This document shows, piece by piece, positions 8,400 to 17,961 of a DNA stretch of 64,000 nt. The DNA comes from Arsenicibacter sp965247375 (GTDB lineage Bacteria > Bacteroidota > Bacteroidia > Cytophagales > Spirosomataceae): the NCBI GenBank assembly GCA_965247375.1, contig CBDFHU010000092.1, positions 1 through 64,000 on the forward strand, in the 5' to 3' direction. Both the position numbers and the translations under genes were made by a program. A model generated the notes under the pieces. It saw only the letters and a list, made by a program, of their open reading frames with translations. It was not told the origin of the DNA and made no database searches. The first letter of the stretch is position 1. The number at the start of each line of letters is the position of its first letter.

Positions 8400-11390
8400 T
8401 TAGAAGCCTACGTTTACACCAAGCGTGATGGTCCGTGGGCGGGGATAGAAATTGTTGTCGATGCCACCCGGAATCTCAGGGTCCATGCCTGAATACTTCG
8501 TCAGTACGAACAGGTTCTGGGCAGCAAGCGTAACCCGTGCGTTCAGCCGCTTCGTTTGCAGCGCGTTGTAGCCGACTGTCAGGTTCTCCATCCGCAGGAA
8601 CGACGCGTTTTCCAGATAATAGTCGCTGAAGTACTGGTTTGTCTGGAAATTGGTCGACAACACGCTAGACGATACGTTCGACAGGTAGTTGTTGGTGTTG
8701 AAGACGTTCTGCAACGCACCGGCACCCGAGTTGATGTTGTTGTAGACGTAGTTGCCGACGCTGCCGCGCAGGGTGAAGGCGACCGTAAACTTGTCCATCG
8801 TAAAGTTGGAGCTGAAGCCCAGGTATACTTTCGGGTTCGGCGATTTATACCGGTAACGGTCACTAAGCGTCAGGATACCGTTCGCGTCCTGATCAACATA
8901 CAGACCTTCAATTGGTTTGCCGTTGGTATCATATACCTGCTTGTAGAGGTAATAGGCAAATGTAGGATACCCGACAGTATGAATCTGCACCGTGTTACCC
9001 ACACCACCGGAGATACCGCCAACCAGTACGCCCGGATCATTCGGCGTCGGTACTTTCGTCAGGTTAGTGATTTTGTTCTCGTTGTAGGTAATGTTGAAGT
9101 TAGCATCCCACGTAAACTTCTCAGTTGACACCGGCGTTGCGTTCAGGCCTAATTCGATACCACGGTTTTCGAGGTTACCGACGTTCGTCAGGATACGGTT
9201 GGTCAGGTTAGAGCCGGCAGGTACCGGAATAACACTCAGCAGGTCTTTTGTCTTTTTCTGGTAAACGTCGATGGTACCGCTGAGTTTGCCTTTGAACAGA
9301 GCGAAGTCCAGACCGGCGTTGTAAGTCGTTGTTGATTCCCAGCGCAGGTTAGCATCGTAGCCTTCCGGACGCAGGGTCTGGAAAAAGCCATTGCCGAACT
9401 GGTATTGAGCCGTGCTTTGCCCGTAAGTGTAACGGGCCAGATAAGGGTAGTCGCTACCCACATCCTGCTGACCGGTTACCCCGTAACCTAAGCGCAGTTT
9501 AAGGTCCTGAATAACGGTTGAGTTACGCAGAAACGATTCTTCCTTGAGCTTCCAGGCAAAGGCTGCCGACGGGAACAGACCCCAGCGTGTGCCCGGGCTG
9601 AAGCGTGACGAACCGTCATTCCGCAGCGTAAACGTTAACAGATAGCGGTCTTTAAGCGTGTAGTTCGCGCGGCCGTAGAATGAAACCAGGGTGTTCTGAG
9701 TCTTGAACGGAATACCCGCAGGGCTGATCACTACGTTTTCGGCGTTCACGTCCGGATAAGCCGGGCTTTCGCGGATAAAGTCCTGGTACGAATAACCGCC
9801 CAATACTTCGATCCGGCTGGCAATGCTGCGCAGGTCTTTGGTATAGTTCAGGTAGAACTCTAACAGCTTGTTTGTTTTCGACTGCGAGTACTGGTTATTT
9901 GTGCCTTTGCGGGTATACTGAAGTCCGGCAAACGTAGGGATATAAACCGTGCCTTCGCTCGACGAAACGTCATAACCAAGGTTCAGATTTGCGCGTAATT
10001 CCGGCAAGAAATGGAATTTATAATCAAACTGGGCATTACCGATGCTCCGTTTAACCGTTGAGCGGTCTTCTTTCAGATCCAGCATCGCTACCGGGTTTTT
10101 CGTCGCCAGCGTGTTCGGCAGTTTTGTTGATGGGTCTAACCATTCGAAGTAGCCGCCAAAGTTATTGTTGCCGCTGTAGATCGGCTGTGTCGGGTCGAAG
10201 AACGCGGCAGCACCAATGGCGCCCTGGTCGGCAAACCGGCTTTCGGCGATGGTTCCTTTCAGGTTTACATCAATGCGCAGGTGGTTATTGAACAGCATCG
10301 GGGAGATACCGAGCGACCCCGAAGTCCGGCCGAGGTTTGAGGTATTCAGAACACCTTTCTGGCCCAGATATCCTATCGACGTCCGGAACGGCATGCCGGC
10401 CAGTGAACCGGTTGCGCTCAGGTTGTTGTCGTGCGTGAAACCGGTCTGGAAGATAGCATCCTGCCAGTTGGTGCTTTCCTTACCCATCAGCGCTTTCTGA
10501 GCAGCCGTGCCTTTACTATTGACCAGCGCGCGGAAATCATCGGCCGACAGGACGTTCAGCTGCTTGAAGTTTTTCGACAGCGACTCCTGCGAGCTGAAGT
10601 TAAACCGGATACGGTCGCCTTTCACGCCTTTTTTCGTCGTGATCAGGATAACGCCGTTCGACGCGCGTGACCCGTAGATCGCCGTGGCCGACGCATCTTT
10701 CAGGACAGTCATGGTTTCGATGTCGTTCGGGTTAATCATACCCAGCGGGTTCGGTGAGCCCGAGATGCTGTTGTTGTCGACCGGTACGCCGTCGATAACG
10801 ATCAGCGGGTCGTTGTTGGCATTCAGGGACGAGCCGCCGCGAATCCGGATCTGGCTGCCTGAGCCCGGCGCACCGCCGTTTGAGGTGATCTGCACACCGG
10901 CTACTTTACCGGCTACCAGCTGCTCAGGGTTTGTAATCTGTCCCTGTACGAAATCTTTCGAGGTTACGGCCACTACCGATCCGGTCAGGTCTTTTTTACG
11001 CTGCGTACCGTAACCGATGACGACCACTTCGGTAAGTGACTTGGCATCATCTTCCAGTGTTACATCAATCGATGTCCGGCTACCGACAACAACTTCCTGT
11101 GGTGTTTTACCGACAAAGCTATAGATCAGTGTAGCGTTAGCCGGAACGATGAGTTTGTACGTACCGTTGACATCTGATTGAGTTCCACGGGTTGTACCTT
11201 TTACAACGATATTGGCGCCTGGTAGGAGAGCACCGTCTTTTTCGCGGATGGTACCGGTAAGGGTAACATCCTGCGCCATTGCTGCTATGCTGAGCAGTCC
11301 GAAAACAAACAGCATCATCAATGACGACAACCGCCGGAAACGACGGTTAACATCCACTTGCCGGAAAGGCTTGTAATGTTGTTTCATCAT
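8400..11390 (-). CDS. SusC/RagA family TonB-dependent transporter (starch locus)
   Basis: Outer-membrane transporter that imports starch oligosaccharides with SusD. I choose the start at 11390 (MMKQHYKPFRQ...) because a long signal peptide ending MAQ follows; the frame runs on to 11447 without good reason. The product is about 996 residues: a carboxypeptidase-regulatory-like domain (TGTIREKDGALLPGANIVVKG), a TonB-box region (LTEVVVIGYGTQ), a plug with the SusC signature (ITSNGGAPGSGSQIRIRGG; VIDGVPVDNN) and a C-terminal beta-barrel ending GVNVGF. First gene of the operon, with a promoter element shared with the T9SS amylase. Confidence 0.95.
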   Translation of the reverse strand: MMKQHYKPFRQVDVNRRFRRLSSLMMLFVFGLLSIAAMAQDVTLTGTIREKDGALLPGANIVVKGTTRGTQSDVNGTYKLIVPANATLIYSFVGKTPQEVVVGSRTSIDVTLEDDAKSLTEVVVIGYGTQRKKDLTGSVVAVTSKDFVQGQITNPEQLVAGKVAGVQITSNGGAPGSGSQIRIRGGSSLNANNDPLIVIDGVPVDNNSISGSPNPLGMINPNDIETMTVLKDASATAIYGSRASNGVILITTKKGVKGDRIRFNFSSQESLSKNFKQLNVLSADDFRALVNSKGTAAQKALMGKESTNWQDAIFQTGFTHDNNLSATGSLAGMPFRTSIGYLGQKGVLNTSNLGRTSGSLGISPMLFNNHLRIDVNLKGTIAESRFADQGAIGAAAFFDPTQPIYSGNNNFGGYFEWLDPSTKLPNTLATKNPVAMLDLKEDRSTVKRSIGNAQFDYKFHFLPELRANLNLGYDVSSSEGTVYIPTFAGLQYTRKGTNNQYSQSKTNKLLEFYLNYTKDLRSIASRIEVLGGYSYQDFIRESPAYPDVNAENVVISPAGIPFKTQNTLVSFYGRANYTLKDRYLLTFTLRNDGSSRFSPGTRWGLFPSAAFAWKLKEESFLRNSTVIQDLKLRLGYGVTGQQDVGSDYPYLARYTYGQSTAQYQFGNGFFQTLRPEGYDANLRWESTTTYNAGLDFALFKGKLSGTIDVYQKKTKDLLSVIPVPAGSNLTNRILTNVGNLENRGIELGLNATPVSTEKFTWDANFNITYNENKITNLTKVPTPNDPGVLVGGISGGVGNTVQIHTVGYPTFAYYLYKQVYDTNGKPIEGLYVDQDANGILTLSDRYRYKSPNPKVYLGFSSNFTMDKFTVAFTLRGSVGNYVYNNINSGAGALQNVFNTNNYLSNVSSSVLSTNFQTNQYFSDYYLENASFLRMENLTVGYNALQTKRLNARVTLAAQNLFVLTKYSGMDPEIPGGIDNNFYPRPRTITLGVNVGF

Positions 11391-11479
11391 GAGTAGAGTG
11401 TACGAAACTAGTATGTTAAGAAAATGAGCCGGGGTTCTTTTGTTCAAAAAAGGATAACAAAAGTCCTATTTCAGTGATG

Positions 11480-11611
11480 CAAAGGTAAAGCGCCGCACAG
11501 GGCGAGTCGTTCCACTTTAGAAGGAATGGTATTTTATTGCTAAAAAATTTTAATCTGTTGTTTTTCAGTAGTTTGTCCGGTGTATTTAGGGGCGCTTTAG
11601 GAAAGTGGCAC
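11480..11611 (-). promoter_or_regulatory. Promoter and two-part operator upstream of susC
   Basis: Reading the minus strand: GTGCCACTTTCC at the distal end (11589-11611), then AAAGTGGAACGA (11507-11518), 19 bp, then TACCTTTG (11480-11487), which fits the Bacteroidota -7 box TAnnTTTG. No good -33 TTTG is present; the AAAGTGG element sits there instead, as expected for an activator-dependent promoter. The same layout occurs at 14640-14769 upstream of the T9SS amylase. Confidence 0.7.
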
Positions 11612-11619
11612 CTGTATCT

Positions 11620-11728
11620 AAAGAGCGAAAGAGTGAAAGAGATGAAGAGTGAAAGCACTGTACTTGTTCCTCTGAATCTGACTTGGCTTGTTCTTTCGCT
11701 CTTTCACTCATTCGTTCTTTCACTCTTT
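11620..11728. repeat. Polypurine/polypyrimidine inverted repeat after the T9SS amylase
   Basis: Arms of 36 nt at 11620-11655 and 11693-11728 match as inverted copies at 28 of 36 positions and are built from GAGTGAAA/GAGCGAAA units. One arm overlaps the last codons of the amylase gene. In RNA it would form a long imperfect stem; without a clear T-run its role as a terminator is uncertain. Confidence 0.6.
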
Positions 11729-14548
11729 AATAAATCGCTTTACGGTTTGCTGGTCGCCTTGCCGGATGCGGATCAGATAGGTGGCTGCCGGCAGGGATGT
11801 GACCGGAATGGTCTGGCTGAACAGGCGGCTGTTTTTGCGGGTCTGCTTTGTAATTACTTCGCGTCCCTGCATATCAATTACCTGAACCGATACCTCACCC
11901 CGGTAATCGCTGCTGAGTGAAATGGCTACTTCGCTGGCCGTTGGATTGGGCGTTACCAGCAACTCTGCCTGCGGGTCTTCCGGTGTTGCCAGAATGAGGC
12001 TCGAAGCCAGGGTAAAGGGAACAATACCGGTTTCCGGGGCGGGCAGTTTCGTTTGGGTAAACAGATGAAATGCGCCGGGTTCCAGCACCAGCGTCATGTT
12101 CGGGTCCTGCACGTTGATCTCCTGCCCGGTAAAATAATGATACCAGACCCCGCCCGACGGAAAACCGGCTTTCACCGTCTGACTGCGGGTTTCGAAATTA
12201 CCGATCAGAAAGGCACTGCCACTCACATGCGGTAAGGTGAGCCGCTTGATTGTTGTGCTGAAATCCATCGTAAAATCGGTGGATGAGAACGCCGGCAGAC
12301 TTTGTTTCAGCTTGATAAACTCGCTGTACGTTTTATAAAGTTTGAGCCGTTGGGCGTCCTGCGCGTAGTTCGAGCGGACGGGTTTGGCCGCAGTCCGGCA
12401 GTCATTTGAGATCGTGGTTCCGTCCGAACAGGTATTGATCGACAGGTCATAACCCAGTTCGCCGAACTGCCAGATCAGTTTCGGGCCGGGCACAGAGAGT
12501 AGAAAGGCAGCTGCCAGCTTTGACCGTTCCAGCGCTGTGGCTACGGTTTTAATGTTGTAACTACCATCGATAATCCCGTTTTGCTCCAGATCAAACATAA
12601 TCCGTTCCTCGTCGTGGCTTTCGGCGTAGCCGATCAGATTGGGATTTGTAAAGCCCCGCTTCTGGTACGAAATACCTTCAAAATTACCACCCTGACCACG
12701 GGCAGCGCCGCGGAAATCGTAGTTGTGGTTTCCCCATAGCATCATGCCATAATTAGCCAGTTCTTTTTCCTCCTGATTATCAGCGAAATGTTCGAGAATA
12801 ACGTACGCCGTTTTATCATAACTCCGGATCTGATCATAAATCCGTTTCCAGATGGCTACGCGGCTGGCATCATAAGTACCCCATGCATTTACGTCATTCC
12901 CGCTGTTTTTCTGGGTAAAGCCTTTTGAGAGGTCAAAGCGATAGCCATCGAATTTGTACTCCTGTATCCAGTATTGGCAAATGCGCTGGACAAGTCCCTG
13001 AGTTGCCGGGCTTTCGTGGTTAAAGTCAAAGAAAACGCTGAACGGGTGGGTAGCCTGCTGGTTGAAAAACGGGTTATTTGCTGCCGGCCGGTCGTTATTC
13101 CAATACATTTTAACGTAAGGGAATTCATAGTCAGCCTGATTCAGTACCATATCCAGTACTACTGCAATGCCGTTGCTGTGGCAGGCATCAACGAAGCGTT
13201 TCAGATCGTCTTTGGTACCGTAAGCCTTGTCGGGCGCAAAGTAAAAAATCGGGTTATAGCCCCACGAATCATTGCCCGAAAACTCCATAACCGGCATCAG
13301 CTCAATAACGTTAACGCCCAGTCGTTTCAGGTAAGAAAGGCTGTCAGTCAAGGTTTTGTAGGAGCGGTTTGCCGAAAAGTCGCGGACCAGTAATTCGTAA
13401 ACGACCATCTTTTTCGGGTCAGGCCGCTGGAAGTTAGCTGTTTTCCAGGCATAGGTTGTCTGATTCGTCTGTAATACGGAAACAATTCCCTGAGCCCCTT
13501 GCGGATAGGTCTTTAAATTCGGGTACGTTGTTGATGAAATGTATTTGTCGTTATTCGGGTCCAGAATCTTGTCGGCGTAGGGGTCAGCAACGGCCTGCGT
13601 TCCGTTAACCAGATACTGATACGCTACCTCCTGACCAGCGGGCAGGCTGCCCAGTTCGATCCAGTAGCGGGTACCGTCGGGTGTCCGGTTCATGAGGTAA
13701 GCAGGGCTATACGTCCAGTTATTGAACTCACCAATTACATGAACAAACTGCTTTTCAGGCGCAAAAAAGGACAGGATAACACGGTCAGTAGCGAGGTAGT
13801 TGATGCCGTCTTTAACCCCTGACGGCAGGTCTGCGATTTTAGGCTGAGGCCGGATACTGTAGAAAAAGGTATCTGCCGCTGTTTCAGTTGCTGTCTTTGC
13901 CTGAACAATAACCGGGAAAACGGTATTAGCCAGATTACCGGCTTCGAACGAAAAATTAACCGTATCCCGGTTACTTGCTGTGAATACAGTAGCTCCCTGG
14001 CGGGTGATGGTAAAGTTTGCTTTCTGTGAGGCAACCGCCTGAACGTTAATAGTACTGTTGGCATCAACAAAAAAACGCTGGTCGGCCGGTTTGGTGAATA
14101 TGACCGAAAGCTTATTATCATAGACGGCCACAAAAAAATCTTCGGTCTGGAAGCGGCCATCACCGCTTTTGACAACCAGCCCGAGCCGCTTAACGGCTTT
14201 GGCGGCCGGTACGTTATAATAACTTCTCGGAGTCAGTTTGATTTGCCACCGGTCATTACCGAGTGCAGTCAGGCGTCCGGGTTCAAACGGCTTACTGAAA
14301 TCGGTTTGGCCTGTCGGCTGAAACTCCCACGGATTGGTTTCACTGCTGCCCGCACCCGACCAAAGGTAAACATCATTGGTTTTTCCCAACAGACCGGCGG
14401 CGCGGCTATCCTTTGCCTGTTTCAGGTCGATGATCAGTGTGACTTCCTGGTCGGCCGTCGGGAAGGCCGGTTGTGTGGAAACAATTTGTGCCGCGGCCTG
14501 TGCAAGTACTAACAGCCAACCGGCGAAAAAGAATAAAGATCGTTGCAT
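11720..14548 (-). CDS. Secreted GH13 alpha-amylase with E-set domains and T9SS sorting tail
   Basis: Cell-surface or secreted alpha-amylase of 942 residues. A signal peptide (MQRSLFFFAGWLLVLAQAAA) precedes Ig-like/E-set N-terminal domains, including a CBM48-like segment near residues 265-330 (VHVIGEFNNWTY). The catalytic barrel carries nucleophile D539 in GYRFDLSKGF, acid/base E586 in VILEHFADN and GYAESHDEERIMF. The final 80 residues are a T9SS type A sorting domain (LLVTPNPTASEVAIS ... GREVITKQ ... AATYLIRIRQGDQQTVKRFIKE). It lies upstream of susC and is transcribed from its own promoter, which resembles that of susC, so co-induction by maltodextrins is likely. Confidence 0.94.
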   Translation of the reverse strand: MQRSLFFFAGWLLVLAQAAAQIVSTQPAFPTADQEVTLIIDLKQAKDSRAAGLLGKTNDVYLWSGAGSSETNPWEFQPTGQTDFSKPFEPGRLTALGNDRWQIKLTPRSYYNVPAAKAVKRLGLVVKSGDGRFQTEDFFVAVYDNKLSVIFTKPADQRFFVDANSTINVQAVASQKANFTITRQGATVFTASNRDTVNFSFEAGNLANTVFPVIVQAKTATETAADTFFYSIRPQPKIADLPSGVKDGINYLATDRVILSFFAPEKQFVHVIGEFNNWTYSPAYLMNRTPDGTRYWIELGSLPAGQEVAYQYLVNGTQAVADPYADKILDPNNDKYISSTTYPNLKTYPQGAQGIVSVLQTNQTTYAWKTANFQRPDPKKMVVYELLVRDFSANRSYKTLTDSLSYLKRLGVNVIELMPVMEFSGNDSWGYNPIFYFAPDKAYGTKDDLKRFVDACHSNGIAVVLDMVLNQADYEFPYVKMYWNNDRPAANNPFFNQQATHPFSVFFDFNHESPATQGLVQRICQYWIQEYKFDGYRFDLSKGFTQKNSGNDVNAWGTYDASRVAIWKRIYDQIRSYDKTAYVILEHFADNQEEKELANYGMMLWGNHNYDFRGAARGQGGNFEGISYQKRGFTNPNLIGYAESHDEERIMFDLEQNGIIDGSYNIKTVATALERSKLAAAFLLSVPGPKLIWQFGELGYDLSINTCSDGTTISNDCRTAAKPVRSNYAQDAQRLKLYKTYSEFIKLKQSLPAFSSTDFTMDFSTTIKRLTLPHVSGSAFLIGNFETRSQTVKAGFPSGGVWYHYFTGQEINVQDPNMTLVLEPGAFHLFTQTKLPAPETGIVPFTLASSLILATPEDPQAELLVTPNPTASEVAISLSSDYRGEVSVQVIDMQGREVITKQTRKNSRLFSQTIPVTSLPAATYLIRIRQGDQQTVKRFIKE

Positions 14549-14639
14549 TGAGTCTGGTCCGCAAAGAGCGGTGCGCCTTTGCGTGGTTAAGAAAACACGA
14601 AACTGAAGTATCGCTATAAATTATGGGATTATAGCCTGA

Positions 14640-14769
14640 CAAAAGTAAGATACTCCTGGTCAGGAATCGTTCCACTTTCGTGTTATCAGAAGAAAGAATG
14701 GGATACCGGTAATGGCTTGTCGGTAAGCGTATTAGATGAACTGGTGGGGGCGTTTTAGGAAAGTGGCAC
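14640..14769 (-). promoter_or_regulatory. Promoter and two-part operator upstream of the T9SS amylase
   Basis: On the minus strand: GTGCCACTTTCC (within 14747-14769), then AAAGTGGAACGA (14667-14678), 19 bp, then the -7 box TACTTTTG (14640-14647). The distal end lies 221 nt from the start codon, exactly as upstream of susC, although the sequence in between differs. Confidence 0.7.
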
Positions 14770-14803
14770 TACAAAATGTACAGCAGGATGCTGTAAAAAG
14801 AGA

Positions 14804-14826
14804 AAAACACGCCGGAGGCGTGTTTT
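14804..14826 (-). terminator. Terminator after the cold-shock gene
   Basis: Perfect inverted repeat AAAACACGCC-GGA-GGCGTGTTTT, 24 nt past the stop codon at 14851, with a T-tail on the minus strand. Confidence 0.85.
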
Positions 14827-14850
14827 CATCGGAAGAGCTATATCGAAAGA

Positions 14851-15042
14851 TTAAACGAGTTCAACGTTAACGGCATTAACGCCTTTTTTTCCGCGCTCTA
14901 CTTCGAACTTAACCTGATCGTTTTCACGGATTTGGTCGATCAAACCAGAAGCGTGAACAAAGATATCCTCACCGCCGTTTTCCGGCTTAATGAAACCATA
15001 ACCTTTGGTTTCATTGAAAAATTTAACTGTGCCTTTTTGCAT
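14851..15042 (-). CDS. Cold-shock domain protein
   Basis: Small single-stranded nucleic-acid-binding protein of 63 residues acting as an RNA chaperone. The start at 15042 (MQKGTVKFFNETKGYGFI) is chosen because the family begins there; the frame continues upstream for 8 codons. RNP1 (KGYGFI) and RNP2 (DIFVH) motifs are intact, ending VNAVNVELV. It is a single-gene unit with its own terminator. Confidence 0.95.
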   Translation of the reverse strand: MQKGTVKFFNETKGYGFIKPENGGEDIFVHASGLIDQIRENDQVKFEVERGKKGVNAVNVELV

Positions 15043-15178
15043 TATTTTATTGGTATTGGCCTGCAATATAGGATGCCAAACGTTACGAACCTTGCTTTGC
15101 GAAAATTAATTTTATGTTTTGTCAAATATTAACCTCCATTCAGGAGTTAACCCTCCCTGGTAGGATAATCCGTGTAGT

Positions 15179-15754
15179 TTATTGGACAAACTGTTTAAGG
15201 AGTTGGTAAACCCGATGGGTTGGTAACCCCATTACCGTGTAAAATGATCCTTCCAGCCGTTCAATGCCAACCAGACCGATAAAATCCTGTGCACCGTATG
15301 ATCCTGCTTTATCGAAGGGTTTACATTCACGGATATAGTAACCGATTTCTTCATCGGTCAGATGGGCAAAATGGACAATGGTTTCGTCCGTAAAGGATTG
15401 TTGCCCCTGCGGACTCAACAGGCATACCCCTGTACGGACGCGGTGGGAGCGGCCCGCCAGATCACGCAGCATACCGTACGCCTCCGCAGCATCCGCCGGT
15501 TTGTTCATAATCCGGTTCTCCAGGATAACGACAGTATCAGCGCAAAGTACCAGCCGTTCGCCGGGGTCTGCTTTAAATTCGGCTGCTTTCTGACAGGCCA
15601 GATACTCCGCAACTTCGTTGACCGGCATTGTCGGTGGAAATAACTCGTCGGTCGGCCGGGTTTCAATGGTAAAGGTAAACCCGGCATCGGTCATCAACTG
15701 TTTCCGGCGGGGGGATCCCGACGCTAAAACAAGTGGGTAGCGAAGTTGCAGCAT
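15179..15754 (-). CDS. Maf family nucleotide pyrophosphatase
   Basis: Nucleoside triphosphate pyrophosphatase of the Maf/YhdE type, which hydrolyses non-canonical or excess dTTP/UTP-like nucleotides. The start at 15754 (MLQLRYPLVLASGSPRRKQL) is preferred because the Maf signature SGSPRR lies at residues 11-16; the open frame runs a further 71 codons upstream with no family match. Other motifs visible are ETRPTDE, CADTVV and GRSHRVRTGV. The 191 residues are normal for the family. A TACTTTTG box 46 nt upstream (15800-15807, minus strand) may be its -7 element. It diverges from the BamA-like gene. Confidence 0.93.
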   Translation of the reverse strand: MLQLRYPLVLASGSPRRKQLMTDAGFTFTIETRPTDELFPPTMPVNEVAEYLACQKAAEFKADPGERLVLCADTVVILENRIMNKPADAAEAYGMLRDLAGRSHRVRTGVCLLSPQGQQSFTDETIVHFAHLTDEEIGYYIRECKPFDKAGSYGAQDFIGLVGIERLEGSFYTVMGLPTHRVYQLLKQFVQ

Positions 15755-15989
15755 GTCTGGTAAATTTTGTAAGTTGTCGGAACTGTAAAATACGTGTCCC
15801 AAAAGTACAGACAAAGACCGTTTGACCCGAACACAATGATCAGAAAAGCGGCTCATCAGCCGGCAGAGGTTGCGGGCTGTTACCATAAAGTAGGTTTTAG
15901 CAGGTGTAGCGCCTTCCGTTCCCGACCGGCAGCGTGACAAATAGCGGCTAAACGAGTTATAATACATAATGACTGTGTTGTGTACCCCG

Positions 15990-17907
15990 ATGAAGAAACT
16001 TGCTGGTATTGTTTCTGTAAGCCTGATGATCTGCTGGATTGTCGCAGGTTCACGGGCGTATGCACAGAATGATACGCTTTTCCGTCATCAGGCAGACTCT
16101 GTTCAGGTACGGTTTAAGGTGCCGGTCAGCGACAGTATGCGCCGACGCACGGATAGTATTCTGTATACCCGCTTCAAACAGCGGATGTATAAGCGCAGGC
16201 TTACGCGGCAGCTATACGATGCTCTTTTTCGTGACGTGTATAACAGTCAGTTAAAGACAGGTGAGGTTGATGCGCTGGATAACAATCCGTTCCGCGAATA
16301 TGCCGGCAAGGTAATTGGTACCATTTATGTTCGCCGGCTGGATGTGTTCGGGCCCAGTGTATATGACACCCTGCGGCAATCGCACAACTGGTTCGAGCGT
16401 TTTGGCAGCCAGCTACATGCAAATACCCGCGAAAGCGTTATCCGGCGGCAATACCTGCTTTTTCAGGAAGGAGACCAGGTTGACCCGGTAAAGCTGCGGG
16501 GACAATGAACGGGTCCTCCGGAATACGTCTTTTTTTCACGATGCCCGGATTCTGGTCGTTAACCGGCCCGGTAGCCGCCAGTTTGTGGATGTGTATGTGA
16601 TCACGCAGGACGTCTGGTCGTTATTGCCCGATGGCGGGGTCGGGGGGCTTGACCGGTTTACGCTCGGGCTTGATGACCGGAATTTCCGTGGGCTGGGCCA
16701 TGATTTTTACAACAGGGTGGCGTATGACGGGAAAAATCCGCAGCAGAAGCTGGAGTACCAGGGCCGGTATATTATCCCCTACATCAACGCCTTTAACGTC
16801 AAAACCTTTCTGACAGCCCAGGGCGATTTCTTTTACCAGCGGGATCTGAAGCAGATTTCGCTGCGCCTGTTCCGGAATTTTATTACCCCTGATACAAAAT
16901 ATGCCGGTTCGGTTCAGGTGAGCCGTAATGTAGTCAGGAACTATATTTATGACCGGTTCGACAGCCTTCAGACCGTCAGACTGGATTATCTGTACAGTGA
17001 TATCTGGTTGGGGCGGGCGTTTAAACTTTACCGGCTATCGAACGACTCCACACGGGCCAGGCTGGTTATTGCCGCCCGGAGCAGCAGTTATAAATACTTT
17101 CTGAGGCCGGAATTGCGGGCCGATACCAACCAGTTATACCAGAATACACGGACAACATTGTTTAGTGTCGGCTACTCCCAGCGCCGGTATGTGCGCGACG
17201 TACTGATCTATGGGTTTGGCCGGACAGAAGACGTTCCGGCCGGAAATCTGCTCTCGGTTGTGGGTGGTTTTGACCGGGCGGAGCTGGGAGAACGAATGTA
17301 TGGGGGCATCAATTTTTCGCGCGGACAATACCTTAAGAAGGCCGGCTATCTGTATACACTGATCAGTATGGGGGGCTTTTTCCGGTCTAATAATATTGAA
17401 CAGGGATTGTTTAGCTTTATCGGGAATTACTTCAGTCCGTTGCATAAAACACACTGGGGCAATATGCGGCACTTTCTGAATGTGCGCTACACCCGTGGGA
17501 TTGACCGGTTCACCAACGAATACATTACGCTGAGCGGCCGTGACGGACTAGGTATTAATAACGATAACCTGCGGGGGACCAGACGATTGCTGGTGAGCTA
17601 TGAGAATGTGTTGTTTTCACAGCTCAATCTGGTTGGCTTCAGGGTTGCCATTGTTACATTTGCCACGCTGGGGCTGGCCAGTTTTCCGGAGAGACCGCTG
17701 ATTGCCGGACCTCTGTATCAGGGGTACGGTCTGGGTTTCCGTTTCCGGAATGAAAATCTGACGTTTAACAGTTTCCAGGTCCGGATTGCCTGGTACCCGA
17801 ATATCCCGAATAATGCACAGGCGCTGCGGTTTGCGTTTGAGGCTGTACCGGTTCTGCGCTTCCGCGATTTTGATATTAATGCACCGGAGATTATTCCTTA
17901 CCGGTAA
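15990..17907 (+). pseudogene. BamA/TamA-like outer-membrane barrel protein, one frameshift
   Basis: Signal peptide (MKKLAGIVSVSLMICWIVAGSRAYA), a POTRA-like segment (GKVIGTIYVRRLDVFGPSV ... FQEGDQVDPVKLRDNERVLRNTSFFHDARILV) and a C-terminal outer-membrane beta-barrel rich in aromatic strands (FTLGLDDRNFRGLGHDFYNR, GRYIIPYINAF). The frame breaks at about 16498-16501, where GGGG stands in place of the expected GGG. Removing one G joins the two halves into one protein of 638 residues. In the submitted sequence translation stops at 16508 and the barrel is lost. I do not recognise the exact subfamily; the role would be in outer-membrane assembly or an unknown barrel function. The shift may be a sequencing error. 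Confidence 0.75.
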
Positions 17908-17912
17908 ACAGA

Positions 17913-17939
17913 AAAGGCGGAGAATCGCTTCCCCGCCTT
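17913..17939. terminator. Hairpin between convergent genes
   Basis: Stem AAGGCGG / CCGCCTT with a 12-nt loop between the stops of two convergent genes. On the minus strand it is followed by TTTT, so it can serve the gene at 17962 best; on the plus strand the T-run is weak. Confidence 0.5.
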
Positions 17940-17961
17940 CCGGTATGTTTCAACAGATCCG

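Noticed and set aside
11589..14769. AAAGTGGCAC elements read as sigma-54 promoters (TGGCAC)
   Set aside because: No TTGC at the -12 distance in either copy.
15755..15967. 71-codon upstream extension of Maf
   Set aside because: No family similarity; the Maf signature begins right after the internal ATG at 15754.
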